Below are positions 50,922 through 58,447 of a DNA stretch of 64,000 bases, piece by piece. Position numbers and translations under genes: made by a program. This stretch comes from Ardenticatenaceae bacterium. Lineage in GTDB: Bacteria; Chloroflexota; Anaerolineae; Promineifilales; Promineifilaceae. Where the stretch lies: NCBI GenBank assembly GCA_020634315.1, contig JACKBV010000006.1, positions 62,001 through 126,000 on the forward strand, read 5' to 3'. The notes beneath the pieces were generated by a model. That model saw only the letters and a program-made list of their open reading frames with translations, had not been told where the DNA came from and made no database searches. Position 1 is the stretch's first letter, and each line of letters begins with the position of its first letter.

Positions 50922-51010
50922 AAGGCTCTCCATGTTTTCTAGGGCACGGCATTATAAGCCGTTATGAAAAAGGCGTTTCTGGGCTTGGGCTACAGCGAGG
51001 TGTTTTAGTT

Positions 51011-51856
51011 TCACACGGGTACGGCTACCAGACCCAATGCCCCTGGCCCCAGGTTGATGGCTACGGCGATGGACATTTCTACCTCAATGGTTTCGACGAG
51101 ATTGAGTTGGGCGGCGGCCAGGGCTTGCAATGTTTGTGCGTCGGCGGGAGAATGGGCGTGGATAACGGCCGTTTTCACTGGTGTATCGCCGACCCGCTGT
51201 TGTACTTCATCGACAATGTGTTGAATCGCTTTTTTGCGCGTGCGCACGCGCCCCGCTTCGATAATCTCTCCATCCGTCAATTGCAGCACCGGCTTGATGC
51301 TGAGCATCGAAGCCATGATCGACTTCATGGCACTGACGCGCCCGCCTTTCAGCGCATATTCAAGGCTGTCGATGGTGAAAATGGTGACAGTGGCATCGCG
51401 CATAATGGTCAGTCGCGCTATGATTGTCTCAAAATCGACACCGGCACGAGCCATGCGTGCTGCTTCAATTGCCAGATAGCCTTGTGCCGCCGAGCCGCCC
51501 ATAGAGTCAAATGCGTAAAACTTGCCCTGACCTTCGAGCATTTCTGCTGCCAGGCGTACAGATTGCATGGTGCCTGCCAGTTTTTGGCTGACGACGATGG
51601 TCAAGATTTCTGTTTCGCCGGTGGCTAAAATTTCTTTGTAACATTCGAGGAATTGGTAGGGTGTGGGTTGTGCGGTTTTGGGAAAGTTAACGGCCGTTAC
51701 CGTTTCCACCTTCCTATAAAACGCAGCATGATCCATCGTCACCCCTGCTAAAAACGCTTCATCGCCAAACGTAATGTTCACCGGCACAATGGCAATTTGC
51801 AACTCTTGGGCAATTGCCGTCGGCACATCACCAACCGAATCCATGACAATACGCAT
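51011..51856 (-). CDS. DegV family fatty-acid-binding protein
   Basis: 281 residues, EDD/DegV fold: MRIVMDSVGDVPTAIAQEL, KTAQPTPYQFLECYKEI, VVSQKLAGTMQSVRLAAEML, DSMGGSAAQGYLAIEAARMA, GRVSAMKSIMASMLSIKPVL. Family members bind fatty acids (FakB) and supply them to the FakA kinase; no fakA is present here. Ribosome site GGAAGGAGG is strong. Confidence 0.94.
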   Translation of the reverse strand: MRIVMDSVGDVPTAIAQELQIAIVPVNITFGDEAFLAGVTMDHAAFYRKVETVTAVNFPKTAQPTPYQFLECYKEILATGETEILTIVVSQKLAGTMQSVRLAAEMLEGQGKFYAFDSMGGSAAQGYLAIEAARMARAGVDFETIIARLTIMRDATVTIFTIDSLEYALKGGRVSAMKSIMASMLSIKPVLQLTDGEIIEAGRVRTRKKAIQHIVDEVQQRVGDTPVKTAVIHAHSPADAQTLQALAAAQLNLVETIEVEMSIAVAINLGPGALGLVAVPV

Positions 51857-51941
51857 GGTAAACCTCCTTCCTCGTCATTCGCAGCTAGTGCCCGGTGTCA
51901 GTGCTTTGCGGACAGCCGTTCACAGATTGCTGATGACAAAA

Positions 51942-53204
51942 TTACACAGTTTGCCGCATCGTTTCCCACCAGCGCCGCAAACGATTGAGATGATGGCCGG
52001 GGATGAGAATGGTATGGTTGCCCAGCGGCGTGCGCAGCAAATCCCCCACGTGGCCGCCGTGTGTCAGGCGTACTTCGGCCTGCGTGCGGCACAGGTTTTC
52101 GGCGTGCCCGGATTGTAGAATTTCCCCTTCGGCCAGCCAGATGCGTTCCATGTGCCGTCCGCCCAGGCGCAGCAGCGTGACCGGCCCGGCGGCGAAGCTG
52201 CCCTCAATGCCAAGCCCTTCGCCCGATTCAAAGTGAGAACGCAGGCGGTATTCTTGCACAATGCGGCGCGGAACGGTGCAGTGTGCCAGCCAAAGTGTGT
52301 TGCGTGCCTCGTCGAGTTGGGCCGGGTTTGCCATCCAGGGGATTTCACCGAGCAGTTTGTAGGCCCAAAGCAGGGCGACTGTGCTCACCAAATCGCCTTC
52401 GCAGCCGGCGATGATGCCTTCATCGGTGAGCTGTGCCAGGCCAAAACAGCCGGTCGTTTTGAGGCGCATGACAATGTCGAAGCAGCGCACGGTGAGCGCG
52501 TCGAGCTGCTGCTGCTGCACGACGTCTTTGAGGGCAACGTAGGTGCGTGCGGCGTCGGTGATTTGTGCCGGGGTGGGTTCGCGGATGTCGGTGGCGCTTT
52601 GCTGTAATTCGGCGATTTGTGCGGTAACGGCCGTTACCGGTACCGCCTGGATGGCCGCTTCGACATCAACTAGATTGACAGGAATGATGTGTGGCCCCCA
52701 TGCCTGGCGCACGGTGTCTGCGCCGGGCATACTGGCGACCAGCCAGTCGGACGGATCGCCCACGAGGCCAATCCGGGCTTGCTGTAAATAACGCCAGGTT
52801 GCAAGATCGTGAACGGCCGTTGCCACTTCCCACCAACCCGCTTCATCATCTGCGCCGCGCAGATACAAAATGCGCCCCGGCACGCCATCTTGCTGCAAGC
52901 GTGCCAGCACTTCCAGTGACGCGGGCAGGGAATTGTGCGTGGGATGCGCCAGCAAAAAGACCGGTTCTCCGGCCATGGCCTGATGGCGCACGGCAGAATG
53001 GTGGAGAATGGCATTTTCTGTGCCACCCGTGACAACAAAGTAAAGCAGTGGTTGTGGGGTGTCCAGGTGGTCGGCTGGCTGCCATTGCCCCCCATGAGCA
53101 GCTAGTGGCTGCAAATAATCCTGGATGATGCGGCGAATTCCCGCTTCGTCAGGAACCAGGTTAGAAGCAACTGGCAAGAATGCGAAAGGTGTGTTGTTTG
53201 TCAT
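51942..53204 (-). CDS. L-fucose/L-arabinose isomerase-like protein
   Basis: 420 residues from ATG 53204 (AAAGGA upstream); the frame continues 89 codons upstream but without domain sequence. C-terminal half resembles the fucose/arabinose isomerase C-terminal fold: RCFDIVMRLKTTGCFG, DEGIIAGCEGDLVST, LAHCTVPRRIV, LRSHFESGEGLGI, GPVTLLRLGG. The N-terminal half (VVTGGTENAILHH, FLLAHPTHNSLPA) is a Rossmann-like sugar-binding part. Probable sugar isomerase or a non-catalytic paralogue; substrate unknown. Confidence 0.75.
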   Translation of the reverse strand: MTNNTPFAFLPVASNLVPDEAGIRRIIQDYLQPLAAHGGQWQPADHLDTPQPLLYFVVTGGTENAILHHSAVRHQAMAGEPVFLLAHPTHNSLPASLEVLARLQQDGVPGRILYLRGADDEAGWWEVATAVHDLATWRYLQQARIGLVGDPSDWLVASMPGADTVRQAWGPHIIPVNLVDVEAAIQAVPVTAVTAQIAELQQSATDIREPTPAQITDAARTYVALKDVVQQQQLDALTVRCFDIVMRLKTTGCFGLAQLTDEGIIAGCEGDLVSTVALLWAYKLLGEIPWMANPAQLDEARNTLWLAHCTVPRRIVQEYRLRSHFESGEGLGIEGSFAAGPVTLLRLGGRHMERIWLAEGEILQSGHAENLCRTQAEVRLTHGGHVGDLLRTPLGNHTILIPGHHLNRLRRWWETMRQTV

Positions 53205-53455
53205 CTGTCTGTTCCTTTTTGTAGGAAAGGGGCTTTGGGGTTTCGGGGCCGTTATCACCCGCTGAATTTCCAAAGAGCCTCTTTGTATAACCATGTCCCG
53301 TGTCGGGACAGCCGCTTCTCGCCTGTCCATTATCCTCAATTTCTCTAATTCCCAAAACAAAATGAGGGGATGCTGGCAATTATCAACGCGATTGGAAGGG
53401 GGGCGTGTGCGGTGTTGGTTGTGGTGGGGAGGAGGGAGGGGGAAAGAAACGGCCG

Positions 53456-53575
53456 TTAGGCAACAGCGCAATTTTCAACGCCTTTTTTTGAAAAATACTC
53501 AACCACACATGACAGCTCAGCTTTGAGCTGTTCAGTAGTTATTGGATAAGTAAGTATCTCTCGTTCCATTTGCAT
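53456..53575 (-). CDS. 39-residue cassette ORF, truncated cassette
   Basis: ATG at 53575 directly after the GTTAGGC box of the upstream attC; reads MQMEREILTYPITTEQLKAE, then LSCVVEYFSKKGVENCAVA. It stops at TAA inside GCCTAAC, the usual arrangement of cassette genes. The rest of its attC is missing: host-like sequence with an ACGGCCGT site follows at once. A second start codon is two codons on. Family not recognised; could be a fragment. Confidence 0.5.
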   Translation of the reverse strand: MQMEREILTYPITTEQLKAELSCVVEYFSKKGVENCAVA

Positions 53576-53687
53576 GCCTAACGCCAACTTCAGCCGCGTT
53601 AGCGCGGTTGACCAATGCCTTTGCCATTCACCAACTAGCAAGCCGTCCGAGGCTTCGCGCCAGCGTCAGCTTGACGGGTTGTTAGGC
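53576..53687 (-). other. attC site after the DUF4238 gene
   Basis: 112 bases bounded by inverted GCCTAAC (53576-53582) and GTTAGGC (53681-53687). On the gene strand it starts GCCTAACAACCCGTCAAGC, then TGACGC, and ends GCGGCTGAAGTTGGCGTTAGGC-like, matching R''-L'' and L'-R' boxes. The stop codon of DUF4238 (53666) lies inside it. Confidence 0.88.
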
Positions 53688-54724
53688 GAATTTTTGACAA
53701 ATTTCTCTGATTGTAACTGGTTCTTATGCCAATTATTCCACTGTTCTTCTTCAAACTTAAATTGTTCGGCATCTATTATCCGAGTTCTTAATTTGCTAAC
53801 AATCTTTAATTGCTCATGAGCAAATATCCATCTAGAAGCTCTTTCCGCAATCAACTTTTGAATCAACCGAGTATCTTCGGACGAGAATTTTACGCTATCT
53901 GGAATATCGGCACCGATTTTCGTAAATAATAAATGACGAGGAGATAGTGGCATAAACAAGTTACCGCCTTTCTTCCCCCAACCACCCTTAAAATCATAAT
54001 TTCCTTGGTGATAATAGTTAAGCTTAATCACAGGCTGATCACTTGTAAACCACTGAAATCCGGGGGCAGGGCGCGCTATACTCCATTTATGTCCTTTCAA
54101 TGCCTTAATCGTTTCAGTCAATAAAAATCTTTGGCTTTCCAACCATAGTTTTCTTCCCATTGTTATCTCTGCCTGAATATAGCCCTGTCCGTCTTCTGTT
54201 TCACTGCCTTTCACAACATTAATATTAAGAACCTCACCAAACGAACCTGACTCATCATTTGGTAAAACTTTTATGCTTTTCCTAAACTCTTCATCTTCAA
54301 GCTTACGAACAGATTCGTGTAAAGTTTTTTGCATCAGGTCAGGCAATGTTCTCTCCCATCTTTCAGTTAATTCCATATAACTTAGAGGGGTTCTAATATC
54401 TTGAGCGCCTAAAAAACTCGACAATCGGTCCCAATCTGTTTTTGAAAGAGGGTTATCTTTCAATATTTTTTTGATTGTTTCTTTTATTGGGTTTTCAAAT
54501 TCAGATTGAAGCCATTTTTCAAACTCGTCAACTTCTTCTCCACTTTCGATTTCTGTATACAAATTTCGACGGAATGCCACTTGATCAATTGAGTGGGATC
54601 GCCACAAAGGAACATTTTTATGAGATACCAACAACCTGTATGCCCAAATATGGAGTCCATCATCACTCCATTGCTTTAGATATACCTTTGGCACATAATG
54701 ATTATCGCGGGTTACTTGTCTCAT
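53666..54724 (-). CDS. DUF4238 family protein (integron cassette gene)
   Basis: 352 residues. Family hallmark at the N-terminus: RDNHYVPKVYLKQWSDDG, then LWAYRL-like WAYRLLVSHK, then FRRNLYT; also FLGAQDIRTP and PAPGFQWFTSDQPVI, and FMPLSPRHLLF. DUF4238 proteins are common accessory-gene products; function unestablished, with a defence link sometimes proposed. AT-rich, Lys/Glu/Asn-rich codons contrast with the core genes around it. Flanked by attC sites on both sides. Confidence 0.88.
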   Translation of the reverse strand: MRQVTRDNHYVPKVYLKQWSDDGLHIWAYRLLVSHKNVPLWRSHSIDQVAFRRNLYTEIESGEEVDEFEKWLQSEFENPIKETIKKILKDNPLSKTDWDRLSSFLGAQDIRTPLSYMELTERWERTLPDLMQKTLHESVRKLEDEEFRKSIKVLPNDESGSFGEVLNINVVKGSETEDGQGYIQAEITMGRKLWLESQRFLLTETIKALKGHKWSIARPAPGFQWFTSDQPVIKLNYYHQGNYDFKGGWGKKGGNLFMPLSPRHLLFTKIGADIPDSVKFSSEDTRLIQKLIAERASRWIFAHEQLKIVSKLRTRIIDAEQFKFEEEQWNNWHKNQLQSEKFVKNSPNNPSS

Positions 54725-54757
54725 CCTGTAACAAACTTGTAGCCTGTTTATTCATCC

Positions 54758-54810
54758 GCCTAACCGCCTGCTTCAGCCGCGCATCGCGTTGGCTGCAAGC
54801 CCTGTTGGGC
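54758..54810 (-). other. attC site after the mCpol / CARF-2TM cassette
   Basis: 53 bases on the gene strand from GCCCAAC (54810-54804) to GTTAGGC (54764-54758). L'' GGGCTTGCAGCC and L' GGCTGAAGCAGGC pair with a bulge, as in bona fide attC sites. Located 12 bases past the CARF-2TM stop codon. Confidence 0.9.
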
Positions 54811-54821
54811 GGCGAACTAAG

Positions 54822-55586
54822 CTACTTACGGTTTCTGATCCGCTCGGCGATGTTAAGACTGTCTTCAACTAGTCCAAGACTTGTAGCTGCTGCGACAAAA
54901 ATTGATGCAATTGCAGCAAGATTATTTTGATCAGAATTTGCCAGCAAAGCCGCTACAATTCCTAAAATTAACGCTAGTATTAATAGTAATCTAACCACAC
55001 GCCCCTGACCCTTCAATTGGTCAATGCTAGCCGCAGTTACACCTGAGTCCGTTAAATCATCGTAGTGATAGTGGGTAGTGTATTCCTCAAATAAGTCGTG
55101 ATACATTTTGCTTTTTGTCCACACGTCTCGGTCATGCACTATATCATGCAAATCAAAATGCCCAATCTTTGCTGTTCCCTTCGCCATAAAGGAAGTTGCA
55201 ATGTCGCTGGCAAGTCGTTTTCCACATCCTGTAATATCAACGATTAGCTGACGATCCAAAAGTCCTTTAGCTTTTAGTTGACTAATCAATCGCTGTGGTT
55301 GGGAAAACTCAACATACATTACGCGGTTCTCTATCGCGTCTCCATCTGGGAATACATCGCTTACTGATTGATAAATATCGGGATATTCATGTATGTATTT
55401 GTTTAATATCGCCTTGATTTGACCGATGTGATCTCCTAATTCAGCTTGTCGATTTGCACGTCCGCCTTGTTCTTTTCCAACAAAATATATGTTCTTAACC
55501 CCTTCATGCCTTACACAATGGGTGAGTACATTCACATAAGTTGAGTAGTTCGTGCTTTGTATAAAGATAACCAAATTATGAGCCAT
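54822..55586 (-). CDS. CARF-like sensor with two C-terminal transmembrane helices (putative effector)
   Basis: 254 residues. Residues 1-155 look like a Rossmann/CARF nucleotide-sensor domain: strand NLVIFIQSTN, GVKNIYFVG, and the CARF-type loop IVDITGCGKRLASDIATSF (Asp117 to Lys123) before the last strands. A polar linker (155-195) leads to TM1 (about 197-216, VVRLLLILALILGIVAALLA) and TM2 (about 222-240). Overlaps the mCpol gene by 11 bases. By analogy with mCpol-2TM systems it would bind the mCpol-made cyclic nucleotide and act on the membrane. In described Panoptes effectors the helices are, to my memory, N-terminal, so the order here may differ. Confidence 0.75.
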   Translation of the reverse strand: MAHNLVIFIQSTNYSTYVNVLTHCVRHEGVKNIYFVGKEQGGRANRQAELGDHIGQIKAILNKYIHEYPDIYQSVSDVFPDGDAIENRVMYVEFSQPQRLISQLKAKGLLDRQLIVDITGCGKRLASDIATSFMAKGTAKIGHFDLHDIVHDRDVWTKSKMYHDLFEEYTTHYHYDDLTDSGVTAASIDQLKGQGRVVRLLLILALILGIVAALLANSDQNNLAAIASIFVAAATSLGLVEDSLNIAERIRNRK

Positions 55587-56007
55587 TATCTGTGTAGTCT
55601 CCGTATATCTTTATGCAATCTTTTCCACTTGATTTAGCAAAATTGAGCGCAATAAATGCATCTCGCGGACTGTCGCCAATTCCGGCAGACAGAGTATTTC
55701 CAACCGTCTGAAAATCGCTAAATACCTCGGACAAAGTGTTGAGGAACTCACCCATTCTTTCAGGTTGAGTTAGGCTTATCATTAGATTATCGCCACCATC
55801 GATAATTACATCAGCATTAAACCTACTTACCAATTCGTCGCGTAACCAGTTCATTTTTTTTGAGAATGCAATGGAGAAATTTCTCAGTTGAGACACATCA
55901 TTTGTGAAGCAAAGATATTCCAGTCGTTTTCCAACGTTGTCGCCATCAAGTGCAATGTATGTAACGCTCATAGTTGTAAATCCATACTTCTTTTGTTCGT
56001 CCGCCAT
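55576..56007 (-). CDS. Minimal CRISPR polymerase (mCpol) nucleotide cyclase
   Basis: 143-residue Cas10-palm-like polymerase/cyclase domain standing alone. Metal motif ALDGDNVGKRLE (Asp21, Asp23), second motif VIIDGGDNLMI (GGDN at 71-74, corresponding to GGDD of Cas10/GGDEF enzymes), then LSAGIGDSPRDAFIALNFAKSSGKD. The family makes cyclic (oligo)nucleotides from NTPs; in Panoptes-type defence the product restrains a 2TM effector. Two starts are possible, 56007 or 55971 (MSVTYIALDGDN). No CRISPR array or other cas gene is nearby. First gene of the cassette, overlapping its CARF-2TM partner. Confidence 0.85.
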   Translation of the reverse strand: MADEQKKYGFTTMSVTYIALDGDNVGKRLEYLCFTNDVSQLRNFSIAFSKKMNWLRDELVSRFNADVIIDGGDNLMISLTQPERMGEFLNTLSEVFSDFQTVGNTLSAGIGDSPRDAFIALNFAKSSGKDCIKIYGDYTDNGS

Positions 56008-56019
56008 TCAGTTGCATAA

Positions 56020-56067
56020 GCCGCAAAATCTGTGAGCAGTTTTGTCAGCTTAATGCGATGTTGGGAC
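56020..56067 (-). other. Degenerate attC-like site upstream of mCpol
   Basis: On the gene strand GTCCCAAC (56067-56060) and GCATTAAGC pair imperfectly with GCTTATGC near 56027-56020; the expected right-hand GTTGGGAC is replaced by GAATGGCG, which holds the mCpol ATG. Probably the decayed site of a preceding cassette. Confidence 0.5.
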
Positions 56068-56558
56068 GGCGATTTTTGGTTTAGTCATGCCCAAAAATAT
56101 ATTTAGTCACCCAAGCATAGTATTAGACTGCATGACGCAGTCTAAACTCCAATATATGTGGTTTTCTCTGGTTAGGCCGCAAATTTGCGGTCTATTTACC
56201 TCAATTGAGTGGATTGGATGGTGTGTTTGTTTCATAAACTGGTTGTCCCTTTTGGGTGGCAACAATGCTAAAAGTATAGTTTGTTAGGGGTTTGGGGGCA
56301 ATAGTAAATGCGCGGTATCGTCTGGTGCAAATGGGGTAAAATGGCACTACGGCCACAACCCATAAAAAAGACAACTGTTTTTGTAAAAAGCAGCTGTCTT
56401 TTTTAAAAAAGTAGTTGTGTTTTTCAAAAAAACAGCTGTGTTTTTGCCCCAAAACACAGCTGTTTTGAGGTGAAAACACAGCTGTTTTCCATCATGCAAA
56501 GCGAGAATGAGCGAAACGGCCGTTTCCCCCATCACCTGCACCTGCATCGCAACTGTAT
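56068..56558 (+). other. Non-coding spacer between cassette array and add
   Basis: No convincing gene in about 490 bases. It contains a 9-bp stem TTAGACTGC / GCAGTCTAA (56123-56131 with 56137-56145), the palindrome CCGCAAATTTGCGG (56177-56190), the CAGCTG repeat array and, at 56513-56520, the first ACGGCCGT after the island. Confidence 0.7.
56364..56490 (+). repeat. Six imperfect CAGCTG-centred repeats at about 21-bp spacing
   Basis: ACAACTG (56371), GCAGCTG (56390), GTAGTTG (56411), ACAGCTG (56432), ACAGCTG (56456) and ACAGCTG (56478), each followed by T-runs and A-runs. Spacings of 19, 21, 21, 24 and 22 bases are close to two helical turns. Confidence 0.8.
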
Positions 56559-57626
56559 TCAGGTACTCGCTGCAACCGTTTGTTTGGCCCAAGCGTCAAA
56601 TTCAGACAGCAGCCGTTGTTTCGTCTCTGCTTCCAGCCCGGCAACGGCAAAAGCATTTCGCGCAACACGCGCCAGATTGGCTGCATCATAGCCAAATTCA
56701 GTCGCCAATACGGCATATTCACCTGACAAATCAGTATTGAACAAAGGTGGATCATCACTGTTGACCGTGACCAGCAGCCCCATGCGGTCAAGATGGGGGA
56801 AGGGATGTTCCGCCAATCGCCGGTAAACGCCGAGACAAATGTTACTGGTCGGGTTGATTTCCAGCGGAATTTGCCGCTCTTTGAGCAGTGCCAACAGCTC
56901 TGGGTCTTCGATGGCACGCACACCATGCCCAATGCGATCCGCTTGCAATTCGTTGACTGCGCCCCACACGCTGTCTGCGCCCAATGTTTCACCCGCGTGG
57001 GGCACGCAAAGCAGCCCCGCTTCTTTAGCTGCGGCGAAGGCGTGGGCGAAGTGGCGCGGCGGTGCGCCCGGTTCCCAACCACCCAGACCAAAGCCGACAA
57101 CCCCTTTATCGCGGCCGGCAAGGGCAAATTCGAGGGTGCGCGTGGCGGCATAGGGACTATAACCATTGTCGCCGAAGCTGAGATTGCGCGGCACATCAAA
57201 TACCCAACGCATTTCAACGCCAAATTCTTCCTTGGCACGCTGTCGCCCCTCTTCCAGCCCTTGCAAAATGTCGTCAATTGTCAGCCCTTTGTCTTGATGG
57301 TCGGTATGCGTGTAGGGGGTGACGGTCAGTTCGCGGTAGCGGATGTTTTGCCGCGCCATGTCGGCACCACATTCGTAGGCAATGAGGGCGAAATCTGCCG
57401 CCGTGCGCAATAGGTCTTGAATGGCGACGTAGATTTTGACAAAGTGCGGAAAGTCTGTGAAGGTGAACCAATTGCGCAGTGCGTCTACCGTATCGCCGGG
57501 CAATTTGTCTAGTTGGTGGTGGTGCTTTGCCAGCTTGAGCACGGTTTCCGGTTGGATGGCTCCTTCCAGATGAATGTGGACTTCCGCTTTGGGCATGTCT
57601 TGAATGAATTGGGTGAGATTTGTCAT
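56559..57626 (-). CDS. add: Adenosine deaminase
   Basis: Zn-dependent deamination of adenosine to inosine. 355 residues from the ATG that overlaps the rsmA stop (ATGA); an open extension to 57668 lies inside rsmA. Metal and catalytic residues are all present: AEVHIHLEGA, CVPHAGE, IGHGVRAIED and TVNSDDPPLFNT, plus SNICLGVY. Last gene of the YabE-rsmA-add unit; the CAGCTG repeat array lies downstream. Confidence 0.95.
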   Translation of the reverse strand: MTNLTQFIQDMPKAEVHIHLEGAIQPETVLKLAKHHHQLDKLPGDTVDALRNWFTFTDFPHFVKIYVAIQDLLRTAADFALIAYECGADMARQNIRYRELTVTPYTHTDHQDKGLTIDDILQGLEEGRQRAKEEFGVEMRWVFDVPRNLSFGDNGYSPYAATRTLEFALAGRDKGVVGFGLGGWEPGAPPRHFAHAFAAAKEAGLLCVPHAGETLGADSVWGAVNELQADRIGHGVRAIEDPELLALLKERQIPLEINPTSNICLGVYRRLAEHPFPHLDRMGLLVTVNSDDPPLFNTDLSGEYAVLATEFGYDAANLARVARNAFAVAGLEAETKQRLLSEFDAWAKQTVAAST

Positions 57627-58444
57627 GTTTTTTTTGCCTCCTGGTAAGCCAGGCAAAGGAGCCGCCATTCGTCCAGGGTCAGGGTTTCGGCACGGCGACG
57701 GCCGTCTACGTTTGCCGCTTGCAGCATCGCGGCTGTGCTGTTTGGGTTCAGCCCTAACTGGCGCAAGTTCTTCTGTAGCTGTTTGCGTTTTTGGCTGAAT
57801 CCCGCTTTGACGACCTGGAAAAATAACTTTTCGAAGGCTGCATCTGGCTGTGTCTGGCGTAAATCAATGCGGATTACGGCCGAATCTACGTCTGGCGTCG
57901 GCCAAAAGGAACCGGCTTTGATGTCGGCGACTTTGGTGACTTGCCCGTACCATTGCACGCTGACGGCAAGCAGGCTCATGTTGGGGGGAACGGCCGTTAC
58001 CCGTTCCGCCACCTCTTTTTGCACGGTTAACACCATTGTCGTTGGTTTGTGCGGCCCGCCCAGCAGATGGCGCAAGATGGCTCCGGTGATGTAGTAAGGC
58101 ACGTTGGCAACAACTTTGTACGGAATGGAGAATAAATCGCCTGGATTTTGGGCCAGGATGTCGCCATGAATGAGGGTGACATGGGGCTGAGCGGCCAGTT
58201 CCGCTTGCAAGATGGGCAGGTAGCGATCATCTAATTCGACGGCGGTGACGGAAACGGCCGTTGCCGCCAGCAGCTTCGTCAATGACCCCAGCCCCGGCCC
58301 CACCTCCAGCACCGCATCATCCGGCCCCAATGCGGCCGCATCCACAATGCGCCGCAGTACATTCTCGTCAAACAAGAAGTTTTGCCCCAGACTTTTCTTG
58401 GGTTCCAGGCCATATTGTTGCAGAATGTCTTTGGGGTGTGTCAT
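57623..58444 (-). CDS. rsmA: 16S rRNA (adenine1518/1519-N6)-dimethyltransferase
   Basis: Dimethylates two adenines in helix 45 of 16S rRNA using SAM. 273 residues: KKSLGQNFLFDENVLRRIV, SAM motif EVGPGLGSLTKLL, catalytic NVPYYITGAIL, and the C-terminal QKRKQLQKNLRQLGL. Only 3 bases after the YabE-like gene and coupled by ATGA to add. The yabE-ksgA neighbourhood also occurs in Firmicutes. Confidence 0.97.
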   Translation of the reverse strand: MTHPKDILQQYGLEPKKSLGQNFLFDENVLRRIVDAAALGPDDAVLEVGPGLGSLTKLLAATAVSVTAVELDDRYLPILQAELAAQPHVTLIHGDILAQNPGDLFSIPYKVVANVPYYITGAILRHLLGGPHKPTTMVLTVQKEVAERVTAVPPNMSLLAVSVQWYGQVTKVADIKAGSFWPTPDVDSAVIRIDLRQTQPDAAFEKLFFQVVKAGFSQKRKQLQKNLRQLGLNPNSTAAMLQAANVDGRRRAETLTLDEWRLLCLAYQEAKKT

Positions 58445-58447
58445 AAG

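Larger units (their letters stand above)
53456..56075 (-). mobile_element. Integron gene-cassette array lacking an integrase (CALIN-like)
   Basis: AT-rich block in which minus-strand genes are each followed by an attC-type site: mCpol plus CARF-2TM then attC (54758-54810); DUF4238 then attC (53576-53687); a 39-aa ORF whose stop codon lies in another GCCTAAC box (53455-53461). A degenerate site (56020-56067) precedes the first cassette. No integrase or attI is visible. No ACGGCCGT palindrome occurs inside the block, unlike both flanks. Confidence 0.85.

Noticed and set aside
53205..53471. 89-residue N-terminal extension of the sugar-isomerase-like gene
   Set aside because: Pro/His/Arg-rich without domain similarity; AAAGGA lies before the internal ATG at 53204.
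55576..56007. mCpol gene as a GGDEF diguanylate cyclase
   Set aside because: The domain is too short, lacks the EF residues and RxxD site, and has the DGDN...GGDN...SAGIG...AK pattern of Cas10-like mCpol.
56123..56177. A further attC site using GTTAGGC at 56171-56177
   Set aside because: No partner GCCTAAC-type box with pairing L boxes at a suitable distance; the palindrome CCGCAAATTTGCGG beside it explains the structure locally.
56364..56490. CAGCTG repeats as a CRISPR array or small gene
   Set aside because: Repeat cores are 7 bases with homopolymer fillers, not constant repeats with unique spacers; the ORFs through it are low-complexity by-products.
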